In this document: in pieces, positions 27,797 to 36,995 of the stretch
Layout: each line of letters begins with the position of its first letter
Position numbering within the stretch: the first letter of the stretch is position 1
Assembly: GCA_009783885.1 (NCBI GenBank)
Contig: WRCN01000004.1
Location: 1 to 64,000 of the forward strand
Direction of reading: 5' to 3'
Source: Bacteroidales bacterium
GTDB lineage: Bacteria; Bacteroidota; Bacteroidia; Bacteroidales; P3
DNA length: 64,000 nucleotides
Translations under genes and position numbers: made by a program
Notes under the pieces: generated by a model
The model's database searches: none
What the model saw: only the letters and a program-made list of their open reading frames with translations
Told to the model about the DNA's origin: nothing

Positions 27797-30700
27797 TTAT
27801 AGGTTTTTTAATTCTAATTCTAATTCGAGAAGTTTAATTTTTGCAAGTGCTTTAACCCTCATAAGTTTTAGGCGTTTTTCTTTATCAAGGTCTGCTTGCG
27901 ATGGCGTTGGTTGCAGCGTTGTAGTAGTTGTTATTTCAGAGTTAAATAAATTGTTCACTTCGCTTGCAACCCAGCGGACAACATCGGTTTCACTCCTGTA
28001 AAGTGTTTTATTTTGCTTTGCCCAATCCGCAGGATTGATGTTTTCTTTTTGTAAAATATGTCGCACATCCAAAGGCTCATTATCGAATGCCGTAGTATTG
28101 GTAAAATTATTGGATTTTTCGGCAATCTCTCGCACCATTTCAAAGAGTATTTGCTTACGCTCATCCGCTGCGATTTCAAACGGAAAGTATTGTTTGAATA
28201 CGGTAAACGAATCCGGTACAGTCGCCATTCCCAAACCTTCGAAACCGGTTGGATTATCTTGTTTCATCCACATAAAAAACTTAACTTCCAATTCCATAAG
28301 TTTTGGAAAAATCGGTATCGGTTTAACGGTTTCTTTTTTGAGCAAGTGGCTAATCATTTCGACTTGGTACGAGGTTAGCGAAACACAACACCCCGTAATT
28401 TTGTAAATAATATCGCAAATGGCTTCCAAATCTACATCATCAATATTACCACACCATCTTGTTGATATTTTTTGAAAACCAGTATCGTCTTTAAGATATT
28501 TACGCAAATCCGAATTAGTCAAAATTTTATCATATTTTTGTCGAGACAATCCGTCTGTAAAAATCGAAATGCCTTTGTTTGTTCGCATAAATGAAAGCCC
28601 ATTGTTTGCAAGGATTGTGTCATTGTGTCCCAATGCTCGAATACATTTGGCAGCCACGTTTACAGGTACGGCTGTGTTTGACGCTCCCTCTTTGGGTTTA
28701 AAAGTTTCACGTAGTAGCAATCCCTTTTTTACTTCGCCATCGGCAGTTGTGTACGATATAAGTTTTGCCTTGTCCTCTTTGCACGCTGCGCCAAAGGCTT
28801 GCAAAAGATTTCCGGTATAGATATAGCGAATACCCCTATCGGCACTACTTTCCTTGCAAATCGTATCCCAATTTTGATGTATGGTATAGCTTGCCGACTT
28901 GGAAATACCCATAATTTGCTGTAGTATTTTACTTTGTTCTGATGCCATATTGAGTTCCATATATCTTAACGAATTTGAAACTGCAATGCGTACTAACATA
29001 GCACTTGGAGCATACGGATTTTTTGCATTAAGATTGATTTTTATACCTAAGCAGATCGCAGGTACACGGCTTTCTCCATAAGGGTAAAAAATGGATTTTC
29101 CAACCTCAAAATAATCCAAGTATTCTTTGAGAATTTGATATTTTCCGCCACTGTCTTTTTGTAGTTTTTGGAGTTCTTCACGCTTTCCACTTTCAAGATG
29201 TTTTGTACGTTGGTTTATGTACATTTCGTATGGAATAGAGTGTGGTGGCGGGCATTGGCTTTCGTTTGGAATATTTTTGATTAATTTTTCATATTTATCT
29301 TCTGTTTTTTGCTTGCTTAACATCAGTTGTTCAACCAATGTTTTTTGAAGTTTAGCCGAAATACCATCGGGAAATCTCTCGGTGGTTTCCGCTTTGTTTT
29401 GTTTGATCATTTCAGAAATTTCGGCGTATTTGTAAGGTTTTTTCAAAATGTTTACTTCGCATTTTTCAATATAAGTATGACCGCCAAACGACTTACTACC
29501 GCCTTTTCCTGCAATTTTCATTGTTTTTTCAAGGGTTTTGGCTTGCAAATCCATTGTTTCAACTTCTAAATCATATTCTCCGGCTTGCACAAGGTATGCA
29601 ATATAACTTTGATAACGCTCTATCATATCGTTGTAAAAATGGTCTTGCTCATCCACCGGAAGCACCGCAATCCGTCCCGATACTCGGCTTGCAGCGTTTT
29701 CTACTTTTTCGGGTTTGGGTTTGCCGTTCTCATCTATTTCTAAAGGATCACCGATTTTTTCGTTGATTTCGGGATTTTCTCGTAGATACTCAACAACCAA
29801 CAAGTCCCCATACTTGTTAATAAAATCATCGCTTTGGAGTAGTGCCTCGCTGTTTTTTTGGTTGGATGTTGTGTTGGCATCTAACGATTTTAATTTCTTT
29901 TTTAGTACCATCATTAACCGTTTTTCAGCAGGAATGGCGGATGTTATATAATCATAAATAGGCTTGAAAACTTGACCGGTGCGATTGATACGCCCACGTT
30001 TCTGCATTTCTTTGTCAATGGCTCCTTCGGCTTGCAAAAGTACCATTACACGCTGTCTAACTTCCGAAAGAAATACATTTTTGGTTGTTACTGCGTGAGC
30101 CGAAGCTCCGGTTGCACCACTTTGATTAACCAATAAAACGTCGACTTCGTTATTGTTGAATTTGCGATAAGCATCGTTTACCAATTCTTTTTTTCGTGGT
30201 ACGATATAGCCTTGCGAACAATTGTCGTCGGTAAATTGAATTTCAATACTTCGCCCTGTAACTTCCGAAACGCTGTAACCTGCTTGTTCAATTCTGTGTT
30301 TAATTAAGTCAATCGGAGAAATGGAAATACCCGAAGACATCGAATCTATCAAGTCGCTAATTGCCCGATATTCTACTCGCCCCTCTTGTGTAAATTCTTC
30401 CATACCCAATGTTTTTGACTGTTGCGTTCCGTCTGTATTTTTGATAGTATAGCGCAAAACGCCCTCCAATCCTCGTCTTAAAACGGATGCAAAATCTGTT
30501 TTAATCAAAGTTTCGCCCTCTGTTTTTCCGTTTAGTTCCAAAATATCACTTAAAAAAGATCCCATTGTTGACGAAAACGCAATAATCGGAGCCTTGCCGT
30601 CTTTCAGTCTTTGAATGGCACGCTCGGCAACGGATTCGGCTTTTATGGAAAAAAGCATTTGACCAATAACTTGATGGACTTTTGAAAAATAGTCCGAATT

Positions 30701-32902
30701 ATCAACGCCCATATTACCTGTTCCTTGTCGTTCTACTGCTTCCTTTTGTTGAGATTTCAAAATAGTATCTCGCTCGTCAATAATGTTGTTGATGTGATTT
30801 TTTTGAAATGAAATAATACGCCGAATTACACTTGTTATATTGTCGCAAATCGCCCGATGTTCCTGCTCTTTATCGGGTACGCTGTAATCCATTTGCCCTT
30901 GTTTATCGAGGGTAATATAATTAACTTCCACTCCCTCAAAACTCCGTTCCCTACGCATCATTTGACCTTCCAAAACGAGTGCTGCTGAAAGGACTTCTTG
31001 CAAAGCAACGCCACCTTTTTGAATAGCATCAACCATATCGGTATCGGTAATTTGTGCGTCTTTCATACACGTTTTGGCAGCATAAATCGGCATATTGTCC
31101 GGTCGTTTTGCAAACGTAGCCGAAAGAAAAATAACACCTTTTGAATTGCTTACAACATCATAAAAAAAGCGTGCCGTTGCAGATGTTTCCATATTTCCGC
31201 CTGCGTTGTGGGATTCGTCTAATATCAAAATATTGTTTCTTGCAATACTGCCAATGAATTGCTGTTTTGTCGAAATTTTATTGCTTGCAATTTGGCTGTA
31301 TGTCATCATTACGTAGTCGTACTCATTGGAAAGATATAACGATTTGAAAATTTTATCTTGCAATGATTTTTCGAGTGGCTCATAAACTACGTTTCCATCC
31401 ATATCTTTGACCTTTGATTTAGGCTCATTGCTATTGACGATAAACGGCACTAAATTGGCACTTCCGATAGCATCTAAATCTCGATACATATCGGAAAATA
31501 AGTTCGCTTTTTCTGTTACAAAAATCGGTTTTAATCCGCTTTTTGCACCGTAACGAATAATCGCAGCAGCTACACGTCCCTTTCCAATTCCGGTTTGATC
31601 TCCGATTATTATACCTTGTCGTTTTTCCTCGATATTGTATATCGCCATCGCAACAGCGTCCACTTGCTCGGCGCTTAGGCATTTTGCCATTTCGTTATCG
31701 TTTGCATAACCCAATTTCCTACGAACATAATCGTTGATTGATCCGCCGACTTGTTCCTTAACTTCAAAAATTGCACTGTGCATTTCCCAATCCATTGTAT
31801 CGGGTACTTCCGTATCAAGTGAGGTAACAGGTGGATCGCTTGCAGGACGATAAGGTCCGGCAAGTTCCTCGTTAAGTAAAAGCAGTTTTTGCTCTGCCAG
31901 TTTTCTGACAGCTTCGATACGTTTATTCATTGCTATATTTGGGTTTTTCGGTGTACTTGCCTTTGTTTTTTCTATGAAAAAATTTACTCTGTCAAAAAGC
32001 TCATCGTAATCTTTTACAACGTTATTTTCGCCAAGCGGTGCGTAGCCTTCCGGTGTTTCTTTTCTGCCATCAATAAGAATTAAACGAACATCAGTAGTTG
32101 TACCTTGCCGAGAATATAATTTTTTGTCAATGTTGATTACATCGCAAACGTGGTAATGCTGGTACAGATACGAAAAAAAGATGCGGTTTTTTCCGGCTTG
32201 AATACGTCCTTTTTCGTCATATTGCGTATGTCCGCCGATAATGATTGCTGCTCTGCCACTATCTTTCATCGTGTCCAACGCTCGAAGTGCCATAACGTGA
32301 TCAAGCGTATCAATTTTGTATTTGCCCCAATAGATAGGTTTTTCAGCCTTTCCGAAGGGCGGGTTTGTGATAACGCCTGCATAAAAATCGCTGCCAACGG
32401 CAAAAGGCTCTGTTGCATCTATTTTTGAAACAGAAAAATAATCTTGCGACAGTAAATTTTCGTGTCGTAAATCGTCAATTTCATTCACAATTGTCCGCTC
32501 TTGCGGTAATGCGATTGTAAGTAGTCCGTTTCCGGCGGACGGTTCAAAATAATAATCGCTTAGTTTGTCTTGTTGTGCCACGAAACTGCCTGCCAAGAAC
32601 GCAATCGGTGCCGGAGTAGAGTATTGTTGTAGCATGATACTTTGCGAAGTTCGATGCGACAAAATCATCTGCCTTTTGTATAGGTTTAGAATTTGACAAA
32701 ATCGGTAACTAAAAGATTTAGGTCGGTTTGCAAGATTACGAGCAGCGCGAACAATTGCAAGTTCAGTCAACTCCTTGATGAGTGTCGGATTTGAAATGTC
32801 ATGTTCCCCCGCAATTTTTTCGATTTTACGTTTATTAAAGTCAGAACCGTCTAAAAGTCCACTCTTAATTTCATGCACATAATTCTCAAAATTTTCTTTC
32901 AT
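27797..32902 (-). CDS. Giant N6-methyltransferase/Strawberry-notch helicase
   Basis: The ATG at 32902 overlaps the upstream stop (ATGA) and gives 1701 residues. The N-terminal 350 residues are an adenine methyltransferase-like domain (EPSAGNGLL for SAM, catalytic NPPFG near 182). A superfamily 2 helicase of the Strawberry-notch type follows: QTGIGKGRVAAA near 440, DESHNAGG near 570, and a second lobe with RGRINRTGQ near 985. The rest is helical. Related methylase-helicases (for example phage P1 DarB) protect incoming DNA against restriction or remodel phage DNA. Here it could serve anti-restriction or replication. One-third of the phage-like block is spent on this single gene. Confidence 0.85.
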   Translation of the reverse strand: MKENFENYVHEIKSGLLDGSDFNKRKIEKIAGEHDISNPTLIKELTELAIVRAARNLANRPKSFSYRFCQILNLYKRQMILSHRTSQSIMLQQYSTPAPIAFLAGSFVAQQDKLSDYYFEPSAGNGLLTIALPQERTIVNEIDDLRHENLLSQDYFSVSKIDATEPFAVGSDFYAGVITNPPFGKAEKPIYWGKYKIDTLDHVMALRALDTMKDSGRAAIIIGGHTQYDEKGRIQAGKNRIFFSYLYQHYHVCDVINIDKKLYSRQGTTTDVRLILIDGRKETPEGYAPLGENNVVKDYDELFDRVNFFIEKTKASTPKNPNIAMNKRIEAVRKLAEQKLLLLNEELAGPYRPASDPPVTSLDTEVPDTMDWEMHSAIFEVKEQVGGSINDYVRRKLGYANDNEMAKCLSAEQVDAVAMAIYNIEEKRQGIIIGDQTGIGKGRVAAAIIRYGAKSGLKPIFVTEKANLFSDMYRDLDAIGSANLVPFIVNSNEPKSKVKDMDGNVVYEPLEKSLQDKIFKSLYLSNEYDYVMMTYSQIASNKISTKQQFIGSIARNNILILDESHNAGGNMETSATARFFYDVVSNSKGVIFLSATFAKRPDNMPIYAAKTCMKDAQITDTDMVDAIQKGGVALQEVLSAALVLEGQMMRRERSFEGVEVNYITLDKQGQMDYSVPDKEQEHRAICDNITSVIRRIISFQKNHINNIIDERDTILKSQQKEAVERQGTGNMGVDNSDYFSKVHQVIGQMLFSIKAESVAERAIQRLKDGKAPIIAFSSTMGSFLSDILELNGKTEGETLIKTDFASVLRRGLEGVLRYTIKNTDGTQQSKTLGMEEFTQEGRVEYRAISDLIDSMSSGISISPIDLIKHRIEQAGYSVSEVTGRSIEIQFTDDNCSQGYIVPRKKELVNDAYRKFNNNEVDVLLVNQSGATGASAHAVTTKNVFLSEVRQRVMVLLQAEGAIDKEMQKRGRINRTGQVFKPIYDYITSAIPAEKRLMMVLKKKLKSLDANTTSNQKNSEALLQSDDFINKYGDLLVVEYLRENPEINEKIGDPLEIDENGKPKPEKVENAASRVSGRIAVLPVDEQDHFYNDMIERYQSYIAYLVQAGEYDLEVETMDLQAKTLEKTMKIAGKGGSKSFGGHTYIEKCEVNILKKPYKYAEISEMIKQNKAETTERFPDGISAKLQKTLVEQLMLSKQKTEDKYEKLIKNIPNESQCPPPHSIPYEMYINQRTKHLESGKREELQKLQKDSGGKYQILKEYLDYFEVGKSIFYPYGESRVPAICLGIKINLNAKNPYAPSAMLVRIAVSNSLRYMELNMASEQSKILQQIMGISKSASYTIHQNWDTICKESSADRGIRYIYTGNLLQAFGAACKEDKAKLISYTTADGEVKKGLLLRETFKPKEGASNTAVPVNVAAKCIRALGHNDTILANNGLSFMRTNKGISIFTDGLSRQKYDKILTNSDLRKYLKDDTGFQKISTRWCGNIDDVDLEAICDIIYKITGCCVSLTSYQVEMISHLLKKETVKPIPIFPKLMELEVKFFMWMKQDNPTGFEGLGMATVPDSFTVFKQYFPFEIAADERKQILFEMVREIAEKSNNFTNTTAFDNEPLDVRHILQKENINPADWAKQNKTLYRSETDVVRWVASEVNNLFNSEITTTTTLQPTPSQADLDKEKRLKLMRVKALAKIKLLELELELKNL

Positions 32903-33435
32903 CACACAATTCGTTTTGTGGTTATTGAAATTCCCAAAATGATAAGTAGTATCAACCCCAAAAGAATAAGCACTCGCTCAATAAGTGTACCGAAAAAATG
33001 TTTTTTGCTTTTCTCTTGTACTACGGTTGTTTTTTCACTGTTTGTAGTTTGATTTGTGGTTGTTTCCCGAATCGCATTGGGCAATCGAATTGGGATTACA
33101 GTGTCTTTTGCGAAAAGTTCTAAGTTCAATTTTCCATTCTGAATAAACGCTAATGCTTTTGCAGTGGAATTTTCCGCAAAAACAGTATCGCTTGCTACGG
33201 TGTCCCGAATTGGAACGTGAACAAACACCGGAGGCGTGGCGACAAAACGAACGTCTATAACGGTATCTTTCAAAACCGTTGTAGTGGTTGTATTTGTATG
33301 GCTCTGCGAAGTTGTACCAAGAACAATCTGTTTGGATTTGCAACCTGTGGAAAGAACGCAAATCAAAATAATGCAGATTGCAAATACTACAAAATCGAAA
33401 ATTTTACGGAAATTATTATTTATCGTTGCTTTCAT
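32902..33435 (-). CDS. u-spanin-like lipoprotein with C-terminal membrane helix
   Basis: I use the ATG at 33435 (177 residues), which places a lipoprotein signal near the start: FVVFAICIILICVLSTGCKS, with a lipobox ending at the Cys. The middle is Thr/Val-rich and likely beta-structured, and the C-terminus has one membrane helix (ERVLILLGLILLIILGISI). Lipoylated N-terminus plus C-terminal inner-membrane helix is the layout of unimolecular spanins (as in phage T1), which fuse both membranes at lysis. It overlaps the holin-like gene by 20 bases and lies near the transglycosylase. The assignment rests on architecture and context only. Confidence 0.65.
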   Translation of the reverse strand: MKATINNNFRKIFDFVVFAICIILICVLSTGCKSKQIVLGTTSQSHTNTTTTTVLKDTVIDVRFVATPPVFVHVPIRDTVASDTVFAENSTAKALAFIQNGKLNLELFAKDTVIPIRLPNAIRETTTNQTTNSEKTTVVQEKSKKHFFGTLIERVLILLGLILLIILGISITTKRIV

Positions 33436-33616
33436 TGCTGTGTTGATTTGTCGGTCGTGCAGTTTGCGCCCACACATAAAGACCGAGTGAAGTCATTAGC
33501 GATCCGACAACCGTAATGGCAAGGTTTTCCATACTTCGAAATAACCCTACCACTCCAAAGGTTGTGATAATCGCAACGATAATAAATGTAATTTTTAGCC
33601 TTGTTTGATGTTTCAT
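33416..33616 (-). CDS. Holin-like small membrane protein
   Basis: A 66-residue protein with two hydrophobic helices (about 8-25 and 33-50: KITFIIVAIITTFGVVGLF and LAITVVGSLMTSLGLYVWA) and a polar C-terminal tail. This size and topology match class II holins. It overlaps the u-spanin-like gene and lies close to the SLT endolysin gene, forming a lysis cassette. Small two-helix proteins are easily over-called, so context carries most of the weight. Confidence 0.6.
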   Translation of the reverse strand: MKHQTRLKITFIIVAIITTFGVVGLFRSMENLAITVVGSLMTSLGLYVWAQTARPTNQHSNESNDK

Positions 33617-33628
33617 TTTTTTTATTTT

Positions 33629-34222
33629 TTAGTTAAACCATTTTACTGTTGTATCGGCACAAAATCCTTTTTCCCAAACAAACCAAGCATAAGCCATTGC
33701 TGATTTTTCAGAAAAAGTAAAATCCCCATTCTTTGCACAATGCAATCTTTTTGACGATACCCAAACCGTTTTTGGCGGGTATTTTTCAAACAATTCTTTG
33801 CGTGATTGAGATTCTAAAAACAGAACTTTTAGAAACATACAAACCTTTCTGCCATCGGGGATTAAAGACAAAGCGTGCTCTACAAATTTTTGAGCATGTT
33901 TATACGGTGGATTGGTAATAATATCGCCATCCCATGTTTTTGTGGTTTGCAAAAAATCCAAAACTTCGCAACCTGCCCCTCTGTCTATAAGATCGGTTGA
34001 CCATACGTTATAACCTGCATTCTCAAACACGTTTGATATATGCTTTTCTCCGGCTGCACATTCCCAAATACTGGGAGATAGGGTTTCGAGTTTGATTAGC
34101 CACTCTGCTGCGAGTGGCTCGGTAGCGTAATAATCGTGCTGTTCTCTGCTTATCTGTGAATGGCTGCTTGCACCAAGCGTAGCAAATGGCGATAATCTAT
34201 TTCCTGTCCAATCTTTATTCAT
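33629..34222 (-). CDS. Adenine-specific DNA methyltransferase (phage type)
   Basis: The 197-residue protein shows WECAAGEKHISNVFENAGY for the SAM site and the catalytic TNPPYKHAQ, typical of small phage DNA N6-adenine methyltransferases. The C-terminal part (MAYAWFVWEKGF) is also usual there. No restriction enzyme is adjacent, so it probably protects the element's own DNA. It lies between the holin-like gene and the transglycosylase. Start at ATG 34222. Confidence 0.8.
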   Translation of the reverse strand: MNKDWTGNRLSPFATLGASSHSQISREQHDYYATEPLAAEWLIKLETLSPSIWECAAGEKHISNVFENAGYNVWSTDLIDRGAGCEVLDFLQTTKTWDGDIITNPPYKHAQKFVEHALSLIPDGRKVCMFLKVLFLESQSRKELFEKYPPKTVWVSSKRLHCAKNGDFTFSEKSAMAYAWFVWEKGFCADTTVKWFN

Positions 34223-34268
34223 TTCTGTTATTTTTTTCTAAAAAACATGAAATACGAAACTATGCCGA

Positions 34269-34859
34269 TTAAAACAACTGCTCCTGCTCCAATGGCAAAT
34301 TCTTTTTTTTTACAAACTCTAAAAACTGTGCCGGTACACGCTTTGTAATGACTTCTCTAAATTCGCCAACGGTGATTTTTCCGTCTTTGTTCAAATCAAA
34401 ACCCGGATTTTGGGCGGAGATTGTCTCTGCTGATATTTTTGAAGTCTGCAAAATATAGTCATCCTGCTTTCCCATCGCAGCAGGAAAAAACGTAGCCAAA
34501 TACAAATCGTGAAAATTCTGAATTTTGTTTTTGTAGGGAGCGTAGTATTTTTGAACATAGTCAAGTTGCTGAATGGTGTTCATGTTGTAGAGTGCTTGCG
34601 TTGATGTTCCAAGTCCGGCAGCAGTTGCCGGCATAAATTGGATTAATCCTGTTGCTCGTGTTTTGGCACGAGTAAACGCATCATCGGGATCGCCTTTTTG
34701 TTTGTTTACAGCTCTTGAATTCAGTCCGCTTTCTTGGAGCATCACAAGCATTAACCAACTGGGATCAATGTTTAAGGAGTTGCAAACGCTTTCAATTTTT
34801 TGTCTTACGGCTTCTCTGTTTTCTCCAAAATGAAATTTCATTTTTTCAATAAGTATCAT
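34269..34859 (-). CDS. SLT lytic transglycosylase with EF-hand motif
   Basis: The 196-residue protein is a goose-lysozyme/SLT domain: catalytic Glu in VMLQESGLNS, GLIQFMPATAAG and YVQKYYAPY. An EF-hand-like loop (DLNKDGKITVGEF) follows at about 155-167, which may bind calcium. There is no signal peptide, so as an endolysin it would need the neighbouring holin; as a virion enzyme it would cut the wall on entry. ATGs at 34859 and 34841 are both plausible. A short 46-base gap to the methyltransferase holds no gene. Confidence 0.8.
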   Translation of the reverse strand: MILIEKMKFHFGENREAVRQKIESVCNSLNIDPSWLMLVMLQESGLNSRAVNKQKGDPDDAFTRAKTRATGLIQFMPATAAGLGTSTQALYNMNTIQQLDYVQKYYAPYKNKIQNFHDLYLATFFPAAMGKQDDYILQTSKISAETISAQNPGFDLNKDGKITVGEFREVITKRVPAQFLEFVKKKNLPLEQEQLF

Positions 34860-34864
34860 TTCGT

Positions 34865-35647
34865 TTAATTTTTATGGTTATTATTTTGTGAATTTTCGTA
34901 ATCGTTTATTGCTGAAAAAATCCGGTATGGTATTTGCGGAACAACTGCATTTCCATAACCTTTTATGGATTCATTTCGCCATTTTGGAAAGGTAATACCG
35001 TCCAATCTATCGGAAATCCCATCATCTCCGCAACAAACAGGGGATTGAGTCGGGAAATTGTCCCAGTTTGGTATTGCACATTGCTTTGCAAGTAACTCAT
35101 CGCCTTTTGGTGTCCTTGTCTTTTTATTCTTGTTGCGTAGTCCTCTTGACCGGTCGCTGTCGGCGTGGGCAACAATCCAAATTCGTTCTCGTTTGTGTAC
35201 TGAACCCACGCTTGCAGCAGGAATAATGAACGATTGTGTTTGGTAACCGATAGTTTCCAAGTCAGTGAGCATACGCTCGAATACCATGCCTTGCTGCCCA
35301 CTAACAAGTCCGCGAACGTTTTCGACCACAATGTAGCGTGGAAAAATTTGGCAAATTGCTCGCAGCATTTCATCCCAGAGATAGCGGTCATCGCTGCTGC
35401 CTTTTCGCTTTCCTGCGACTGAAAATGGCTGACAAGGTAGTCCGCCGGAAACAACGTCAATTGCCCCTTTGTACTGTGAAAAGTCTGTTTCTTTGATGTC
35501 ATGATGTAGTTTTGTATTTGGAAAATGATATTTTAATACTTTTTGGCAAAACGAATCAATCTCACATTGAAACACATTGTTCCAACCCATCCATTGTGCC
35601 GCAAGGTCAAAGCCCCCTAAACCCGTAAATAACGATCCGTGATTCAT
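34865..35647 (-). CDS. DNA (cytosine-5)-methyltransferase
   Basis: The ATG at 35647 starts MNHGSLFTGLGG, motif I; the longer frame upstream is unlikely. The 260-residue protein has motif IV GGLPCQPFS with the catalytic Cys, motif VI VENVRG, motif VIII near VHKRERIWIV and motif X GNAVVPQI. It is short, so the target-recognition region is small. No partner nuclease is present, making it an orphan methylase of the phage type, likely used to evade host restriction. Confidence 0.88.
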   Translation of the reverse strand: MNHGSLFTGLGGFDLAAQWMGWNNVFQCEIDSFCQKVLKYHFPNTKLHHDIKETDFSQYKGAIDVVSGGLPCQPFSVAGKRKGSSDDRYLWDEMLRAICQIFPRYIVVENVRGLVSGQQGMVFERMLTDLETIGYQTQSFIIPAASVGSVHKRERIWIVAHADSDRSRGLRNKNKKTRTPKGDELLAKQCAIPNWDNFPTQSPVCCGDDGISDRLDGITFPKWRNESIKGYGNAVVPQIPYRIFSAINDYENSQNNNHKN

Positions 35648-35657
35648 TTTGATAGTC

Positions 35658-35840
35658 TTATTTTTTGAAAAAGAAACGAGTGATCGCCTCCTGAATGAGA
35701 ATAGTTGCAATAACCGTAAAAAATGTTTCATTTAACAGTTTTTTGTACGGTACTTCCGACTCTTTTTCGGAATTTAGATTGCCGATGGAGTGTTTCGCCC
35801 GAAGTGGTCGCACAGTACCTGTTTTGCTGAATGGTGTCAT
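35658..35840 (-). CDS. Small membrane protein
   Basis: A 60-residue product if started at the ATG at 35840, which overlaps the upstream stop (ATGA at 35837-35840). It ends in one membrane helix (LNETFFTVIATILIQEAI) with a basic tail. Tight coupling to the SH3-like protein gene supports a real gene. Function unknown; one of several small membrane proteins in this block. Confidence 0.55.
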   Translation of the reverse strand: MTPFSKTGTVRPLRAKHSIGNLNSEKESEVPYKKLLNETFFTVIATILIQEAITRFFFKK

Positions 35841-36790
35841 TTTTTGAGAACATATTTTTTTACAACAATAGCAGTAACCACTCCGATCACTCCCCATTTT
35901 AATAGATTTCCGATTGCTCCAATGGTTCCTCCGGCTGCTTTTTTACCCTCTGCAAACGCGTCTGTACGTTGTTTGTCAAATTCTGCAATTACCTTTTTTC
36001 TTTCTTCTTCCGAAAGTTTTTGCGAAAGGATATTTTCAACATCTTTTGAAAGTTTCAAATCCGATAGTCCTTCGGATTTGTTACTTTTAACTACTGCCCA
36101 AACAGCTATAGCAGTAACTCCTACGAGTGCCCAATATACCACAGGAACAATCAGGGTTTGTACAGCTCCCAGTCCGTTAAAAAAAATCGGTCTTGGGGGA
36201 TGGGCTGCAATGGCTTCAAAATAGTTGAAATCAGCAAAAGATGTTTGAAGTCCTTTGACCGAATTTATTTTTTGTTGGCGTTTGTTATAGCGTTCTGTGA
36301 GCGTATTGATAGAGTTCTGCTGTGAGGTTACGTTTACTGTTTTGGGGATTTTTTTCAAAAGAGCCTGACTCCTGCCAAGCGACGAAAAAACATTTTGCTC
36401 GTTAAGAATGAATTTGTCTAATTCCGATTTTGCTTCCGGTTCGGATAGTGTCGTAGCAGGGGTTGTGGCAGTGGATGGCGTTGTCTTAAAAGAAATGTTA
36501 TAGGTAGTTGCCGAAGTCTGCAAAACCGATAGAAACATTTCTTGTTTTTGCTCGTTGAGAATTTTGATAGCCGAACTGTTTACAAACCCATTGTTAAAAG
36601 GTATTTGCATCACTTCAATCCAACGCTCCAAGCCCACAACAACGATTTTTCCGGTTGGCATTCCAACGGAAAGACCATTACTAACATTGCGTATTAAATT
36701 CGCTGTAGCGGATGCCGAAGCTCGCACCACAACCGATCCTTTTGCAAGGAGCGAATACTTTTTGATATTTTGAGAGGTAATAGTTGCCAT
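35837..36790 (-). CDS. SH3b-like protein with two C-terminal membrane helices
   Basis: The 317-residue protein starts with an SH3-like domain (about 10-80: KGSVVVRASASATANLI, WIEVMQIPFNNGFVNSSAIK), a fold that often binds peptidoglycan or marks virion-associated proteins. A Thr/Ala linker, a coiled coil, one membrane helix near 215 (LIVPVVYWALVGVTAIAVWA) and a second at the C-terminus (LLKWGVIGVVTAIVVKKY) follow. It may sit in a virion or host membrane and contact the wall. No known family name. Confidence 0.65.
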   Translation of the reverse strand: MATITSQNIKKYSLLAKGSVVVRASASATANLIRNVSNGLSVGMPTGKIVVVGLERWIEVMQIPFNNGFVNSSAIKILNEQKQEMFLSVLQTSATTYNISFKTTPSTATTPATTLSEPEAKSELDKFILNEQNVFSSLGRSQALLKKIPKTVNVTSQQNSINTLTERYNKRQQKINSVKGLQTSFADFNYFEAIAAHPPRPIFFNGLGAVQTLIVPVVYWALVGVTAIAVWAVVKSNKSEGLSDLKLSKDVENILSQKLSEEERKKVIAEFDKQRTDAFAEGKKAAGGTIGAIGNLLKWGVIGVVTAIVVKKYVLKK

Positions 36791-36806
36791 TTTTTGATTT
36801 TTTTTC

Positions 36807-36995
36807 TTACATGAAAAGCATTGCTTTTTTAATGAGTGAAGGCTTTTCGACTACTTTTTTGACCATACTGCAAAAATCATCAGGAGTTGTTTGTTTTGTT
36901 GCAATTATCATTAAAAGTAAAGCCGAATTTAAAAGTTCTTTGGCTTGCTGTGGCGATTGTGCTTCGATTTGCACGTTGAACGGATAGTTATTCAT
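36807..36995 (-). CDS. Small hypothetical protein
   Basis: A 62-residue product (MNNYPFNVQIEAQSPQQAKE at the start), likely helical with a basic C-terminal half. Its start overlaps the stop of the upstream coiled-coil gene by 8 bases and it ends 17 bases before the SH3-like gene, so it fits the operon. No motif recognised. Confidence 0.55.
   Translation of the reverse strand: MNNYPFNVQIEAQSPQQAKELLNSALLLMIIATKQTTPDDFCSMVKKVVEKPSLIKKAMLFM

Noticed and set aside
34963-35502. Long open frame of 179 codons overlapping the cytosine methyltransferase on the same strand
   Set aside because: The methyltransferase frame has all conserved motifs across this stretch; the second frame has no family resemblance and no start signals.
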